From Pachypanchax playfairii (Eukaryota; Chordata; Actinopteri; Cyprinodontiformes; Aplocheilidae): DNA of 64,000 bases. The notes below the pieces were generated by a model that was given only the letters and a program-made list of their open reading frames with translations, did not search any database and was not told the DNA's origin. The stretch spans positions 2,519,748 through 2,583,747 of the forward strand of contig SSNP01000050.1 in the NCBI GenBank assembly GCA_006937955.1, given 5' to 3'. Below, one piece after another: positions 36,101 to 46,474 of the stretch. Made by a program: the position numbers and the translations under genes. The stretch's first letter is position 1, and each line of letters opens with the position of its first letter.

Positions 36101-39100
36101 AAAAAAAAAGAAAGAAAGAGTAAGTTACAGCTGCGGTATGCAGAGGAGCAATCACAAATGTGAGTTGTGCCTTAACATGCATTTTCCATCTGGACCACAA
36201 GAGAAGCTTTGTCACATTACACTGTATGGTGGGGACCAATAAACCAAACGAGGAACAACGTTTAGTACACAGCGTACATTTTAGAAAAAAATAAAGTCTT
36301 TCTGCAGAGTTTGTAACTCAATCAATCATTAGCACTGGATAAACTACAGCTGCTTAGGTGAGTCACAGTGTCACAGACACAGGGACTGCAGAACCTCACA
36401 GTTGAAGACAACTTAGCAAAAACTGATTTCAACTGGGAACACAACAGTGCCGACACTGACAGCTGGACTGAAAGGCTGCTGCTCTTGTCACGTCCACAGA
36501 GTTTTAAGATGACTGAGGCATTTTGGAAAAATCTGTTATATGCAAACAGGTTTTCAGTATTATTTTTTATGAAGTATTTAAAAGTAAACAACCATATTTC
36601 TGGGGGAAGTGTTGCACCTATATACCATTCTTTATTTAACTTAAACAGTGATGTCACTGTGTAATAAATTTAACCTTCTGCTGGCACACAACAGTAAGGT
36701 TTTTATTGTAAAGCCCAGTCTATAATAAATCCCAAAAGGCACATTCTTCTGTTTCTGTAGGGAAAAAAACTGAGTTCAACAAGTGTCATAAATGCTAGTT
36801 AACCCAGTTTAATAATAATCCTTTAATTGATACATAAAAAAACATTTTTTTTACTTTTTCCTTATTCAAATACAAACAGTACAATCTGTGGAGTGACTCT
36901 TAACACTGCTGCAAAAAACTTGACCTTGCCTGAAACTTCAAATCTCTATTTTAACAAACAAGACTTGGGCCGTTTATACTATTAACTAATTAAACACACC
37001 AAGATTTTACAACTTATTTGGAGTCTCCTTTTTGCCATAGATGGGAATCACTGTTCTTAATTGAGAGAAAAGATGGAGAAAAAAGGCACTTCATCAAATA
37101 CATCTGCATAAATATAGTCAGCGCCTAAGGCAAACAACTTACAACAAAAACCTCTGTGTAGCATAACATGAAGATGACACACTGAACAGTCCCAATAAAA
37201 GTAACAGGCATTCTTCTCACTCAAATGGATGGCATGCCAGCCTAGAAACAAGTGGGGACATTCTTTCCAGTAAACATTGACCACAACATAAATTCCTCAG
37301 CGCCAATAAGCATTAGGACAGGGTGGGAAACTTGTGGTTATTGTTTTGAGCTGAGAAGAACTATGACTGCAACACTTAAAAATGGTGGGCAGGGTAAAAA
37401 ATCCATTTGACAATACCAATGAAAGAACACAGTCTTAACCCAAAGAATGAAGAAGGCCGTTGGAAGATGGATTGCATTTCAACATGGCCGCGGTAGGTTT
37501 GGACAGCACTTCCTGAATGCATGCGGCCTGTTTGTGCCTCGTCCCTTGAGACTGGTGTAAAATGAGAAGTCTGCTTGACAGGTTAATGTATGCAACTGGA
37601 ATGAAATTATACCCAAATACTCAGTTGACTTACCCTCTTCCCAGGTTCCAAGTTTCATACTATAGTGGTTAACTTCAGTTACTCATAACCTTAACAAACA
37701 TGAGAATATCATGTTCCATGTATGCAGATGATGTGCTGACCACATGCAACTTTATAAAAAATAATAAAAACACATCTGAATAACAGTTTATTGTTGTTAT
37801 TTCTGTAAAACCATTTACATTAAATGCATTGGTGCACTGCCTGGACAAAAAAAACAATCAAAATTTAAAGTTTTTTAAAAAAATCAACAGCAGCCTTTGT
37901 TCTTAAAATTCTCTGTATTTTGGCAATAAGTGGACATGTCAGAAAAACAGTAAGAGGGCAGCTTGTGTTCTACATATCAAGATTTTTTGTGCTATGGTGG
38001 CTGAGCTCTCATGATCTGTGTGACATCAGTAAGAATCAGAAATAACTGGAATTCATATAACAAGAATTAAAATACTCTTTCATGCCGTTTTTATGTTATT
38101 TTAACACAATCACTAGCCATATTTTTTATTTATATTGAACATATAAAATAAGAGAAACTCACCTTTGGGTCGGCAAGAGCGTTGATCACGTTTCCAAGGG
38201 CAAGGAGGGAACGATTAATATTAGCACCTTCTCGCAGGCGTGCACCCTTGGCGTTGGTGGCGCTGGCTCTCTCTGAGCCGGCGAGGTCAATCAGACTCAT
38301 TTTGGCGACACAAACATTGGAATTGAGGCTGGCAGTTCTGTCCTGCTGTCTCAGATATATCTGATGAATGAACACAATTCTGTTAGTTTAAGAAACAAAG
38401 TGTGTGTCAGAGGTTTGTACGAAAGTAAATTTCAAAATACATTAAATATTCATTGACTCGAAATAAGTGACTCTCCACATTAAACTGCATTGTAGACACA
38501 GTTTGTTAGTGACCTTTTGTACTTATTTTCTGCAATTTCAAGTCATAAGAATGATGTCCAATCCCCTTTTTTAAAGACAATATCCTACATGTTTTGAATG
38601 TTTCACCTGCACCTGATTTCAGTCAGTGGGTGACTAACAGGATTCTGCAGAATTTAAAGACACATTGAGGAGCTAATTTAACCACTGAATCAGGTATGTT
38701 GGAGCAGGGATATATCTAAAACATGAAGGATAGAGTAGCTGTAATGGACATAGTAAAGTTACAGATTCAAGCAACAAACTTGTTATTCAATAGGATTTTT
38801 GTAGAAATAGACAAAAATACCTGAAATACAGCATGGGATCGGGAAGAGGTTGCATTCATATCAGTGGGATGCTGTGTTCTGTTTCGATTGCCAGAATCCA
38901 AAGCCTCAAGTATGTGCTCTGCAGATTTGGGCTGTATTAAAAAAAGAGACAGAAAGGTGCAATCAAGGTCTCAACTGAGTCTCCATTAAACACTAACGTA
39001 ACAATACCACAGCTCAAAATGAAATAGTTTGTATTTATTTCTCAGCCAAGTAACAAAATGATTGAACACGTTTTCTAATTTTATCTGTTACCCAAGAAAA

Positions 39101-40873
39101 CATCTCAGACAAACTACAATCAATCTGTAGATCACTTAGAAATTTCTGTTGAAAATATTTTCTCCAAATCAACTTTCACATACTGAAAGGAAATTACTAA
39201 ATTGTCGGTGATATTTTTTACACCTAGAGACACAGAAGAACACTCATGTTATTACAAGACATGGGAAAGGCATCTTTAAATAGCTGCACATGGTGAGAAG
39301 CTATTCCATTTTCATTTGTTTTAATATCTAACCTATAGAGATTTTACATCCTGCTTTGCAAAAAATCTGAATTGGACGACTTGCAATAAATTAAAAGCAA
39401 TAACAAGAGAGTTCAGTGTCTATCTTTAATACACTCCATCAACAAGCTGCTACAAACCTGGTGCAGCGTGAGACCCTGAACAACCACCCCTTTAGAGCTG
39501 TCCTCTCTGACTGCAAGAGGCCCAGCATTAGCCAACAAGTCTCTGATCTGTTCATTGTAAACCTGTAAACATTCAGCAAACAGAAAAAACTGATCACAAA
39601 AACAAAATGACAAACAAATTGATTAAAAGCTGCGTAAAATAAGCTACTTGTAACATAAAAGTGAGAATGAGCATTAATAGTGCAGCCGTGTATTCGGTAA
39701 AGGTTAAAATTGTAACAATTTGGTTGAAGTTTGAAACTCAGTTTTAAACTGTAATGAACACATTTTAAGCCATTCCAGATACCGATTTATACACACCTCA
39801 AGATATGAGAACGCAACTGCAAACTCTTTCTCCTCCTTCGCATCATCCATGCGCTTGAACAGCTCTTTCATTGTGCGATACATGACCCCTGGGTCGTTTT
39901 GTGACCCTAACATGGTATGTGTTTTACCTGCTCCAGTAGCACCATAGGCAAACACTGCAACAAAAAGACAATTTATTATAAAGGAAATGTGTACAAACAA
40001 TAATAATTTTACCTTTAAAAACATCTAAACTTTTAGATTACAGGGTTACAAGTACAGATGGAGTTAAAGTAGTTCAGAAAATTTTATTTGCAGGGATGTT
40101 CTTAAGAATCATACATAAACAAACTATTTTAATAAATACTTATTAGCTAATGTGATTTTTATATTTATTAATAGCCCCATCAACTGAACTGGTAAACTAT
40201 TATCACCTTTAACACAGGAAATTATTCTTTTTTCATTTTGGTCAAACTATAAAACTGTCAAAAGCATATAAATGCTCCAGGGCGACTGTGTGACCAATAC
40301 ACAGCTTTTCAACAAACATGAATATTCTTTATAGTTCTCAGTTAAAAACAACACCTTGCTTATCCCGACCCTGTACAGGAACAAGTAAGTACACAAAATG
40401 ACTGACTCATCTGTTAGAAATGTTTTTTTGTTGTTGTAATGTTGACGTATTTAGCAGAAACAAGTGTTTGTTACTTGGAGCTTTGGGCCAACAACATAAA
40501 CAAATACAACTCTGACTTGTCATCTCCTCACATTTATTCAGTTCTTTTATCTGTTACCTGTGCAGTTGAATCCATTCATCACACCATCCAACACTCCTTT
40601 TGTGGTGTTCTCAAAAACATCAACTTGATTGGAGTTTTCATCGAAGACGTGGTCAAAAACAAATGTTAGATCTTTGTTGGCCCTCTTGTTAATGTTTCTG
40701 TTTCGTAGTCTTTGTGTTCCAAAACAAGATAAGTCTTCTTCTTTGGGGTCAAATATGAGCATGTGATTATCGACCACCTTGACTACAGTTCGACAGTTTT
40801 CCCGCGTCTCGCTTTCATTGGTTGGCCTCACTCGAACAACCACTTTCACGTGACTACATATGTCATTTGCCAT
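17904..40873 (-). CDS. kif18a: Kinesin-8 motor KIF18A (17 coding exons, complete)
   Basis: KIF18A is a plus-end-directed kinesin-8 that builds up at kinetochore microtubule plus ends, damps their dynamics and aligns chromosomes in mitosis. The CDS is the minus-strand join, in transcript order, of 40873-40558, 39954-39797, 39562-39458, 38931-38821, 38360-38163, 35857-35681, 35576-35502, 35401-35301, 31581-31419, 31036-30872, 29973-29852, 29770-29493, 26076-26020, 21540-21165, 18484-18392, 18302-18205 and 18031-17904. The total is 2,721 nt, 906 residues plus TGA, close to the 898 of human KIF18A as I recall it. All introns are GT-AG and phase is kept throughout. The start ATG sits in ACCACAATGG, a strong context. 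The frame is intact, with no sign of decay. Individual distal exon limits are inferred from phase and similarity to the human tail. Confidence 0.95.
18485..21164 (-). other. kif18a: kif18a intron 14 (between coding exons 14 and 15)
   Basis: A 2.7-kb intron. About 1 kb of it is an antisense L2-type LINE fragment listed separately; the rest is AT-rich and unremarkable. Confidence 0.85.
19850..20870 (+). mobile_element. Degenerate L2/CR1-type LINE fragment (reverse transcriptase part and 3' end)
   Basis: On the plus strand, with several frame shifts and stops, the reverse-transcriptase order of L2-like LINEs can be read. First comes a remnant of the VPQGSxLGPLLF block (19870-19930), then FYADNTELH at about 19970-20000, where the catalytic box YADD reads YADN. 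Next is NLRNLGVFFDQSMS (about 20180-20215), then ISSCLDYHNVLFTHF with CLQLVQN (about 20330-20420), and HITPVLIPLH (about 20450). The 3' end near 20835 has the AAAGGTGCTTTAT sequence common in L2 tails. It lies in kif18a intron 14 in antisense orientation and is dead. Confidence 0.8.
21541..29492 (-). other. kif18a: kif18a introns 12 and 13 (around the 57-nt exon)
   Basis: About 4.5 kb (21541-26019) and 3.4 kb (26077-29492) of intronic DNA. No further exon is needed, because the phase is exact through 29493, 26020-26076 and 21540. A T8/G9/(GTT)n simple-sequence run sits near 27836-27863. No other gene or element is recognised. Confidence 0.7.
31582..31597. repeat. (TAGA)n microsatellite at a kif18a splice acceptor
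   Basis: About four TAGA units on the plus strand, read as CTATCTATCTATCTAG on the minus strand, where they form both the pyrimidine tract and the AG acceptor of the exon ending at 31581. Confidence 0.85.
32227..32260. repeat. C12 plus (AAAC)n simple repeat
   Basis: Twelve C followed by five or more AAAC units and an A-run, intronic in kif18a. Confidence 0.85.
33635..33712 (+). repeat. Dispersed motif, copy 1 (partner near 44112-44190)
   Basis: Contains GTCGAACACAGGACCTTCTT, then GCAACAGCGCTAAC and CTGCACCGC. The block GGACCTTNTTGCTNCA followed by AACAGYGCTAAC recurs in the same orientation at 44.1 kb. I recall this motif as frequent in teleost intergenic DNA; the parent element is not identified. 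Confidence 0.5.
34721..34832. repeat. Imperfect inverted repeat (hairpin) element
   Basis: The left arm begins GGCAACTGGACTC, contains TTTCTTTGTTCT and GATTCGCTTCGCATCCGAGG. The right arm ends AGAACAAAGTACAGTTGCC and contains AGGCGAAACGTCTGCAAG. Read in reverse complement the right arm follows the left along most of its length. The arms meet near GAAATGAAGAAGC. The AGCGAAACGTCTKCAAG-type motif is, as I recall, common in teleost repeats; the family is not certain. Intronic in kif18a. Confidence 0.6.
35078..35099. repeat. Perfect 22-bp palindrome
   Basis: CTGATTGCTTG followed by its exact reverse complement CAAGCAATCAG, with no spacer. It lies in kif18a intron 8, about 200 bases upstream in plus coordinates of the coding exon at 35301-35401. 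An X-box-like GTTGCTGTGGCAAC follows at 35108-35121. Confidence 0.9.
35858..38162 (-). other. kif18a: kif18a intron 5, with long poly-A/T tract
   Basis: A 2.3-kb intron. A 39-base A run (36060-36098; T on the transcribed strand) continues as A9 and GAAA units to about 36120. It lies about 200 bases before the acceptor of coding exon 6 in transcript order. Nothing else recognised. Confidence 0.8.
36060..36120. repeat. Poly-A (39) plus A-rich tail
   Basis: Thirty-nine consecutive A then interrupted A/G-rich sequence. It could be a retroposon tail, but no body is recognised beside it. Confidence 0.9.
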
Positions 40874-40903
40874 TGTGGTCCCTCTGCAGTGTCTCAAGTA
40901 TTA
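40874..40903 (-). other. kif18a: kif18a 5' UTR, second exon part
   Basis: A pyrimidine tract and TTTACAG acceptor end at 40904, so exon 2 begins at 40903 with TAATACTTGAG and runs 30 bases to the ATG at 40873. Its first three bases form the stop of an upstream open frame that begins in exon 1 (see findings). Confidence 0.75.
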
Positions 40904-42565
40904 CTGTAAAAAGAAAAAAGGTAAACACTTGAAAAAATAATTCATAAACTGCAAACAATATTTTGGTTATGTTAAAATTAAACCACCATGGAAAACAATA
41001 AGTGATGGCACTTGTATTTATGTTGACCACTATCACTTAAATATATAAATATCTCTGTTCATCTGCATAAACATCATCTCCAGAAACAAAAACAACAGAG
41101 AAAATCTAATTCCATCACTAGTCATATGGAAGTTCTACCCCATTCTATCACTTTACTGAGTGTGGTTCTGTGACATAATCAACATTACCTTTATGAATTT
41201 AACTGAAAACGAAACACTAAGTTTGTGTGCCTTGTTTTGAGACACAGAAGTAACAATGAGGCAGTACCATTCAGAATAGAGAAAAATATTTGACCTACAA
41301 GGGAAAAGAGCAATTATTTGTATGACAATAAGTGTTTGCTAAATTGTAATAATCATGACAGATGCTCTGCAACCCTGTATGACAGCAGGGAGATTTTAGC
41401 CTTACAGCAGAGTAATAAAAGATTAACTGATTAACTCGATCAGTTGCTGAAAGAGTACAATTTATTGCACTTACGATAATCCGCATAAGCCACCAATTAT
41501 TTCAGATGACTGTAAACAAAAGTGAAGGAGGATACTGTGTGTAGGTGGCCTGGGGACATTTATAGAGATTAAAATAAATGCATTGTACATACAGTGTTTT
41601 GCACAACAGGTCTGCTTAGCAGAGGCAAAGCATGAAAGAGTTAAATAACCCCTGATTTTAAATTCAGCTGTTTTGGTAACTCAATTTCTTACATGATATT
41701 ATTCAGAGATCATTAAATTTTAAGATAGACCATAAAAATTAGGGATATTGAAACTCATTTCCCACCTGCTTGTGTTTCATTCTAGTTAAACTAAGAGGAT
41801 TGAAAGGAAACCTGCTTTCAATAACCAAATGACATAATTATATGTCCAAATATCAGTTATTTTGTGATGTCAGTAATACTTATGGAAATAGCACTTTCCA
41901 GAATAATAGCTGTAATAACATTTGATATAAGAAAGCAGCATAAACAATAAGATTACTCTTCATCTCATTATACTTTAAAATGACTATAATTGTTCACAAA
42001 ATACTTTTATTTACATAGGCAACCATTAGATCTTTGCAATATATGTTAGAATATGGAAATAATCATTTTGTATCCGTGTTTTAATTGAACAATTTTAAAC
42101 AAAAATGTGCTAAATTTTAAATAAAACCGAGCAAAACATAAAAAAATGAGCTTTACCAGGACGTGAAAACACTTTTCCCTGGCATATGTTCCTTAGATTT
42201 TGTTTAGTCTAGTGTGTGAGTGATGACAACTGACACTTGTTGTTCTAAATAAATATTAAATGACTGTGTACCTTTATTTCTTTGTGCTGGTTAGCCTCTA
42301 TCAGATTTAACAACCGTAGTCAAATGTTACCTCATACAGACTGCACAGGCAAAAAAGAAGCCAGGGCTGGTTTTGTTCACTAAAAGTTAAATATGACACC
42401 AAAATAGTCATAATGTTATTCAAACATAAGAACACGCTGCAAGTAGCAAACCAACAAACGTTAAATTGGTAGGAGTGACAAACGTCGGCTAACTAGCCAG
42501 CTAGCTCCCGAGCCTTCCCCAACGGTTGTCTCCGTCTCTCAAGCACAGGATATTTTTTATCATAC
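40904..42565 (-). other. kif18a: kif18a first intron (5' UTR)
   Basis: AT-rich 1.66-kb intron between the non-coding exon donor (GTATGA at 42565-42560) and the acceptor at 40904. No element recognised. Confidence 0.65.
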
Positions 42566-42670
42566 CTTTTTATAACAGACAGTAGTCTCTCGTTTCACTG
42601 TTTCATCTTCTTTCCATGAAACCGTGTAGTTCATAACACTGAAATAAAACCGCTAACAATATGTGGGGGA
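42566..42670 (-). other. kif18a: kif18a exon 1, non-coding leader
   Basis: The 3' limit is the donor AAAAAG|GTATGA at 42566. The 5' limit is approximate, set by the promoter motifs to its right. It contains an ATG at 42634 that opens a 23-codon frame to the donor, which closes at the first codon of exon 2. Confidence 0.6.
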
Positions 42671-42790
42671 CAATAGCTAGCACGATAAGCGCGAATATTT
42701 TCAAACAGAAGCGTTCTTCCTGTGTGACAGCTGATTGGACGCGAGAATGCGGAAGCTGGGCGGATCACAGTGACGCACAAGTTACGCAGG
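42671..42790. promoter_or_regulatory. Bidirectional kif18a/mettl15 promoter with CCAAT, CHR-like and E2F-like sites
   Basis: Between two divergent leader exons lie, in kif18a orientation, a CCAAT box (42738-42734), a TTTGAA CHR-type element (42705-42700) and an E2F-like TTCGCGC (42695-42689). The CCAAT and CHR centres are about 33 bases apart. A GC box GGGCGG (42758-42763) and a CRE-like TGACGCA (42771-42777) lie nearer the mettl15 side. No TATA box is evident. CCAAT plus CHR is the known signature of G2/M genes bound by NF-Y and the DREAM/MMB complexes, and suits a mitotic kinesin. In human the two genes are also head-to-head. Confidence 0.75.
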
Positions 42791-42825
42791 GGCTGCTGAA
42801 GGTGGAGCCTCAGTGATCTGCCACG
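42785..42825 (+). other. mettl15: mettl15 exon 1, non-coding leader
   Basis: The donor CCACG|GTAAGC follows base 42825. No ATG frame precedes it that joins the next exon. The 5' limit is approximate. Confidence 0.5.
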
Positions 42826-43691
42826 GTAAGCTGTTGTTAGCTTTCACGAGTAAAGGCACGTTTCTCAGACACTTAGCTCAAAGGTTGTATGTCTTACGGT
42901 TTCAAACGATACCGTCTATTGTTAATTTATTTTGTGTATCTGTTGACATTCTGTTTAGCTGTCGGTGTGCGATAATTTCATATGGTGGTATTATTATGGC
43001 CCGAGGTTTTAAAATACAATTCACTTATTTTCTTATACAAATAGTTCACACCAGTGTAAGGAAGACCACCATGCGCTTCTGGGCTTGATATATTTCATGT
43101 AACTGGTCAGTTTAACTCGTGCTTATGTGCGGTTTGCTGTAGCACCATACTGGAAACACGTGTTTGTGAAACTAAAACATTGTTTTAACCTTGTTTTGAG
43201 TGACCTTTCCATATCAAGTCTGTATCAATGTGTATTGTACTTATCTGAATTGTACTGTTTTGAACCAGACAGTAGATGTTGAAGCAACATGCTCATGTTA
43301 ACTAATGCACATAGTTGCTTGTAAAATAATTAAAAAAACATTTACAAATCTCTTCTTGTTCTTTTAACTACATTACTGCCACGGTAATATTGTTATTGTT
43401 GAGCAGAAAACATGTTTTTCCCCATTTATGGTGATTTTTTCAGAGACTGTACATATTTTAGATCAGAACAATGAAAACTCTGTCATTTTGGGTCTGTTTT
43501 TTTTACATGTTGGATTATAAAGTATGATGAAAACCTTTATAATCTGATTCAGTTTGATGCTTAATTAGGAATGGATTCAGGTAAAGCATCCAAAATATAC
43601 TGAATTCTTATCATGCCCTGTATCTTGTTGTTAGTCTTATAATATTATATGTTATAAATTGTTGCTGAATGCAGTATATCTTTTTCCACAG

Positions 43692-43925
43692 ACAAAAATC
43701 ATGAATTTTCACTCTAATCCAGCGATATGGAAACCACTTCTGGCTGTGTGCAGAGCATGGAGGACAATGGTGTTAAGCTTACATTCATCTGGAGCTCGTG
43801 CATCATCTGGTTCATGTTTCCTGGATAAATCTGAAGAAGTCTCCTCCGGTTCTGCAGAAAAACCTCCTCACACACCTGTCATGCTTAAAGAGGTGCTCCA
43901 TTATTTGAATATTCAACCAGCCCAG
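43692..43925 (+). CDS. mettl15: METTL15, first coding exon (partial gene; 12S rRNA m4C methyltransferase, mitochondrial)
   Basis: METTL15 is the RsmH-like enzyme that makes N4-methylcytosine in mitochondrial 12S rRNA, needed for mitoribosome assembly. The exon has acceptor TTTTCCACAG before 43692, ATG at 43701, and donor CCCAG|GTATG after 43925. The coding part is 225 nt, 75 codons, phase 0. The N-terminus (MNFHSNPAIWKPLL, then CRAWRT) is basic with no acidic residue until about residue 42, like a mitochondrial presequence. The end, HTPVMLKEVLHYLNIQPAQ, aligns with HIPVMVDEVVHCLSPQKGQ of human METTL15, just before its conserved LDMTFG methyltransferase motif I. That motif must lie on the next exon, which I do not find in the remaining 20 kb, so the gene is cut by the window. 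Confidence 0.87.
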
Positions 43926-46474
43926 GTATGTTTACACCTTGATTATCTGTGCAAGCCTTTTGGTATTTGTGTCATTAATTATGTCTGTTTAAAAGTTCAA
44001 TTTTACGGTTCATAATATTTTCCAGTGAATCCAATACAATAAGGACAATACATTTCCACACAGTGCTGTACATACATGTTGCTGTCTAACGTGTCACAGA
44101 CTGTCTGTGTGTGCTGCAGGGTGTTGAACCCTGGACCTTGTTGCTACAAGACAACAGTGCTAACCCACTGTGCGACCATGCAGCCCTCTAAATTAATCAT
44201 GAGAAACATTCCTTTTTTGGCTAAACTACATAGACACAACAAGAAAAAGTTTTTTGTCTGTTTTATGAGTGACAATTTCATCCAATATGATTGAATAATT
44301 ATAAAAAAAAACCAAATCTGTTATTTTCTTAACATTTTCCTAAATTTTCAATAGAAATATTCAGAGGAGCTGTAATACTATTGCTTAGATGGCCACAGGA
44401 ATTCTCTCCTTTCTGGGACATAAAAAAAAAAGCTCAGAAATCACTGTTGCCCTATTACAGTCATTCAAAAACACTTAAAACTTGCATGTTTTTGAGCAAA
44501 AGCTCAGTAAAATAACTTTTAATCATAAAATCAGGGTATTAACTGGTTCTTGGTACTTTTAAATCCATCTGATGTTACATTCGGGCATTCATCTATTTAA
44601 AATCAGTCAATCGTTGACGAAATTCAGTTTGTGTTTTTAATGTCCCAAATGTGCTTTTCATGTGGAAGTTGTTGAATTTCTTTGTAAGTATTTAAATTAT
44701 TTTTTAATCTTTCCGTGAAGTTGTATGCAATTATTTAAAAAATAGAGAAGTAAAAATGTATTATTTATTTCTATTATTTTCAACAGGATGTTTTATTCGC
44801 TGCTCTATTGCCTTATTAGGAGCCCTAAAATGTGTTAAGTCTGTAGGCAAATGTGATGCATGACTAAAGTGGATCTCTAGACTGACTGTCCACTCTGATA
44901 TTTGCAAGTGATTAGGTCATATTTGTATTTCAGACATTGTTATCCAGTCTGTCTTGGTTGCTGTGGTAATGGCATAGGCATGCAAACTCACACTGAGAGG
45001 TGTTTCTTATGTCCCTTTAATTCTGTCTGTTTCATGTGTGTGAGAATATTTGATTGCTAATTATGAAGAGGTGTTGTGTTAGTGACATTGCTTCATTTAT
45101 AAATGGGTAAACAATTAATGACAACTCTTTTCCAAAACATGCATGTCACGGAGCTAAAGTCGTCTGCTGTTGCAGTCTCCTTGTTGAAATGGTTGGTGAA
45201 ATCATGCTCACACTTCACATAACAAGGCACTCATGAATTGGACAGGTTGCCAGTATCTTGGCTTACACTTAATGTATGTACAATCAGGAAAGATGGGCAT
45301 GAGTCAAAAGCCTTCTGTTGTGGAAGGCAGCATAGGAGGGGAGGGGTGATCTCCCTCCGTACCTCCTATATAATGCATGGTCAAGGCAGGTGGGGGCTAT
45401 GGGTCAACAACTTAGTCAGGAATTGCGCCACTGTAAGGCTGTTGGCAGGACACAGGGTGCTGCGTCGCTCCTGCCTGAACTTTAGCACCTCTAAACTCCT
45501 CCGCTGCCCGCCCATTTGCCAACTGTCCCAAGACAGCTTGCCAATCAGATGCTCTTAAAAACAGTTTGATAGATTTAATTTTTTGTACAGTACATGCTGT
45601 AGACCTCAGTCAGCATTACATGCTGTGAAAATGTTTCATGGTCACATTCAGAAGTCTTAAATCTTGCTTTACCACATGACATTTGTTTACATATTTAAAG
45701 ACATATGCAAATTTGTTGCTCTAATGGTTTTACAACCACAGCGAAACAGCAGTCTTTCTAGTGAGCTGATGAATTATTACTTTTTCATGGCTATTACTAT
45801 AGTTCCCAATCCATTGATACGTACGCATACTTTCTTGACCTTTGGCAATCAGAAATCTGAATTCTCACATGACTCTGACAAGGCTGCAAATCAAACACGT
45901 TCATGACGATTGACTTGCAGTGCCACCAGCAGATTAGTTTAAGGACAACCTGCTTATCTTTCAGACAAATATCCTAACAATTAATAACTAAATTAAATGA
46001 ATAGTCTAACTTTTTTTTCAAATCTGCTAAATGAACTTGGTTACAGGCTGCGGCCAAATGAATAGGGTAGTTAAGCAATGATTTGTGTCAGTGCAGTTAA
46101 ACTAATGTGTGTAAATGGAGCCATTCTGTGCCCAGCTTCTTCCCACACAGGACATCTGCCTGCATATTTCCATGCAGGTAGCTAATTTGCGCTATTAGCC
46201 TACAGTGTATTTCTCTGTTATAGTCTAGACTGGAATATCTTAATGGATTTGCTAAAAATTGCAAAGGTTTGTTTTTCTTTCTCAAATTCAATCACAACTA
46301 TTTTGATAATAATCTAACTTCAAATGTGCAGATGCCAAATGTTTGTAATAACAATTTTGTCATGTAGCCCTAACCCTTAGAGATTATAGATTGTCTAAAT
46401 AAGATGACTTTGAGGGATTTGAGTAAAAACCTTGTCTTATTGGGGGATTTAATTGGCTAAATATTTTAGAAATA
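43926..46474 (+). other. mettl15: mettl15 intron, left part
   Basis: No further mettl15 exon seen. A GC-richer island at about 45240-45560 has an open frame of 106 codons without similarity that I recognise; it is listed among the rejected items. The dispersed motif copy near 44.1 kb is separate. Confidence 0.55.
44112..44190 (+). repeat. Dispersed motif, copy 2 (partner near 33635-33712)
   Basis: GTTGAACCCTGGACCTTG, then TTGCTACAAGACAACAGTGC and TAACCCACTGTGCGACC, in the same orientation as the kif18a intron copy. Confidence 0.5.

Larger units (their letters stand above)
35681..40873 (-). other. kif18a: KIF18A motor domain exons (coding exons 1-6)
   Basis: Residues 1-355. The protein starts MANDICSHVKVVVRVRP, the first motor beta strand. 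The P-loop GATGAGKT is at residues 110-117 and is split from the preceding strand by an intron at codon 106. Switch I NATSSRSH is at about 219-226 and switch II DLAGSE at 255-260. The segment GNVINALAD near 286-294 and the helix KYANRAKEIK (344-353) lead into the neck. All residues expected for ATP binding and hydrolysis are present, so the motor should be active. The loop after residue 45 (about EEDLSCFGTQ) is the variable kinesin-8 region. Neighbouring introns are short except the 2.3-kb intron between coding exons 5 and 6. Confidence 0.93.

Noticed and set aside
38182..38364. Plus-strand open frame opposite the DLAGSE exon
   Set aside because: Antisense shadow of the kif18a motor exon.
45238..45558. 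106-codon open frame in a GC-richer island with a TATATAA-like box
   Set aside because: No domain recognised, no clear splice sites, no partner exon; possibly an old repeat.
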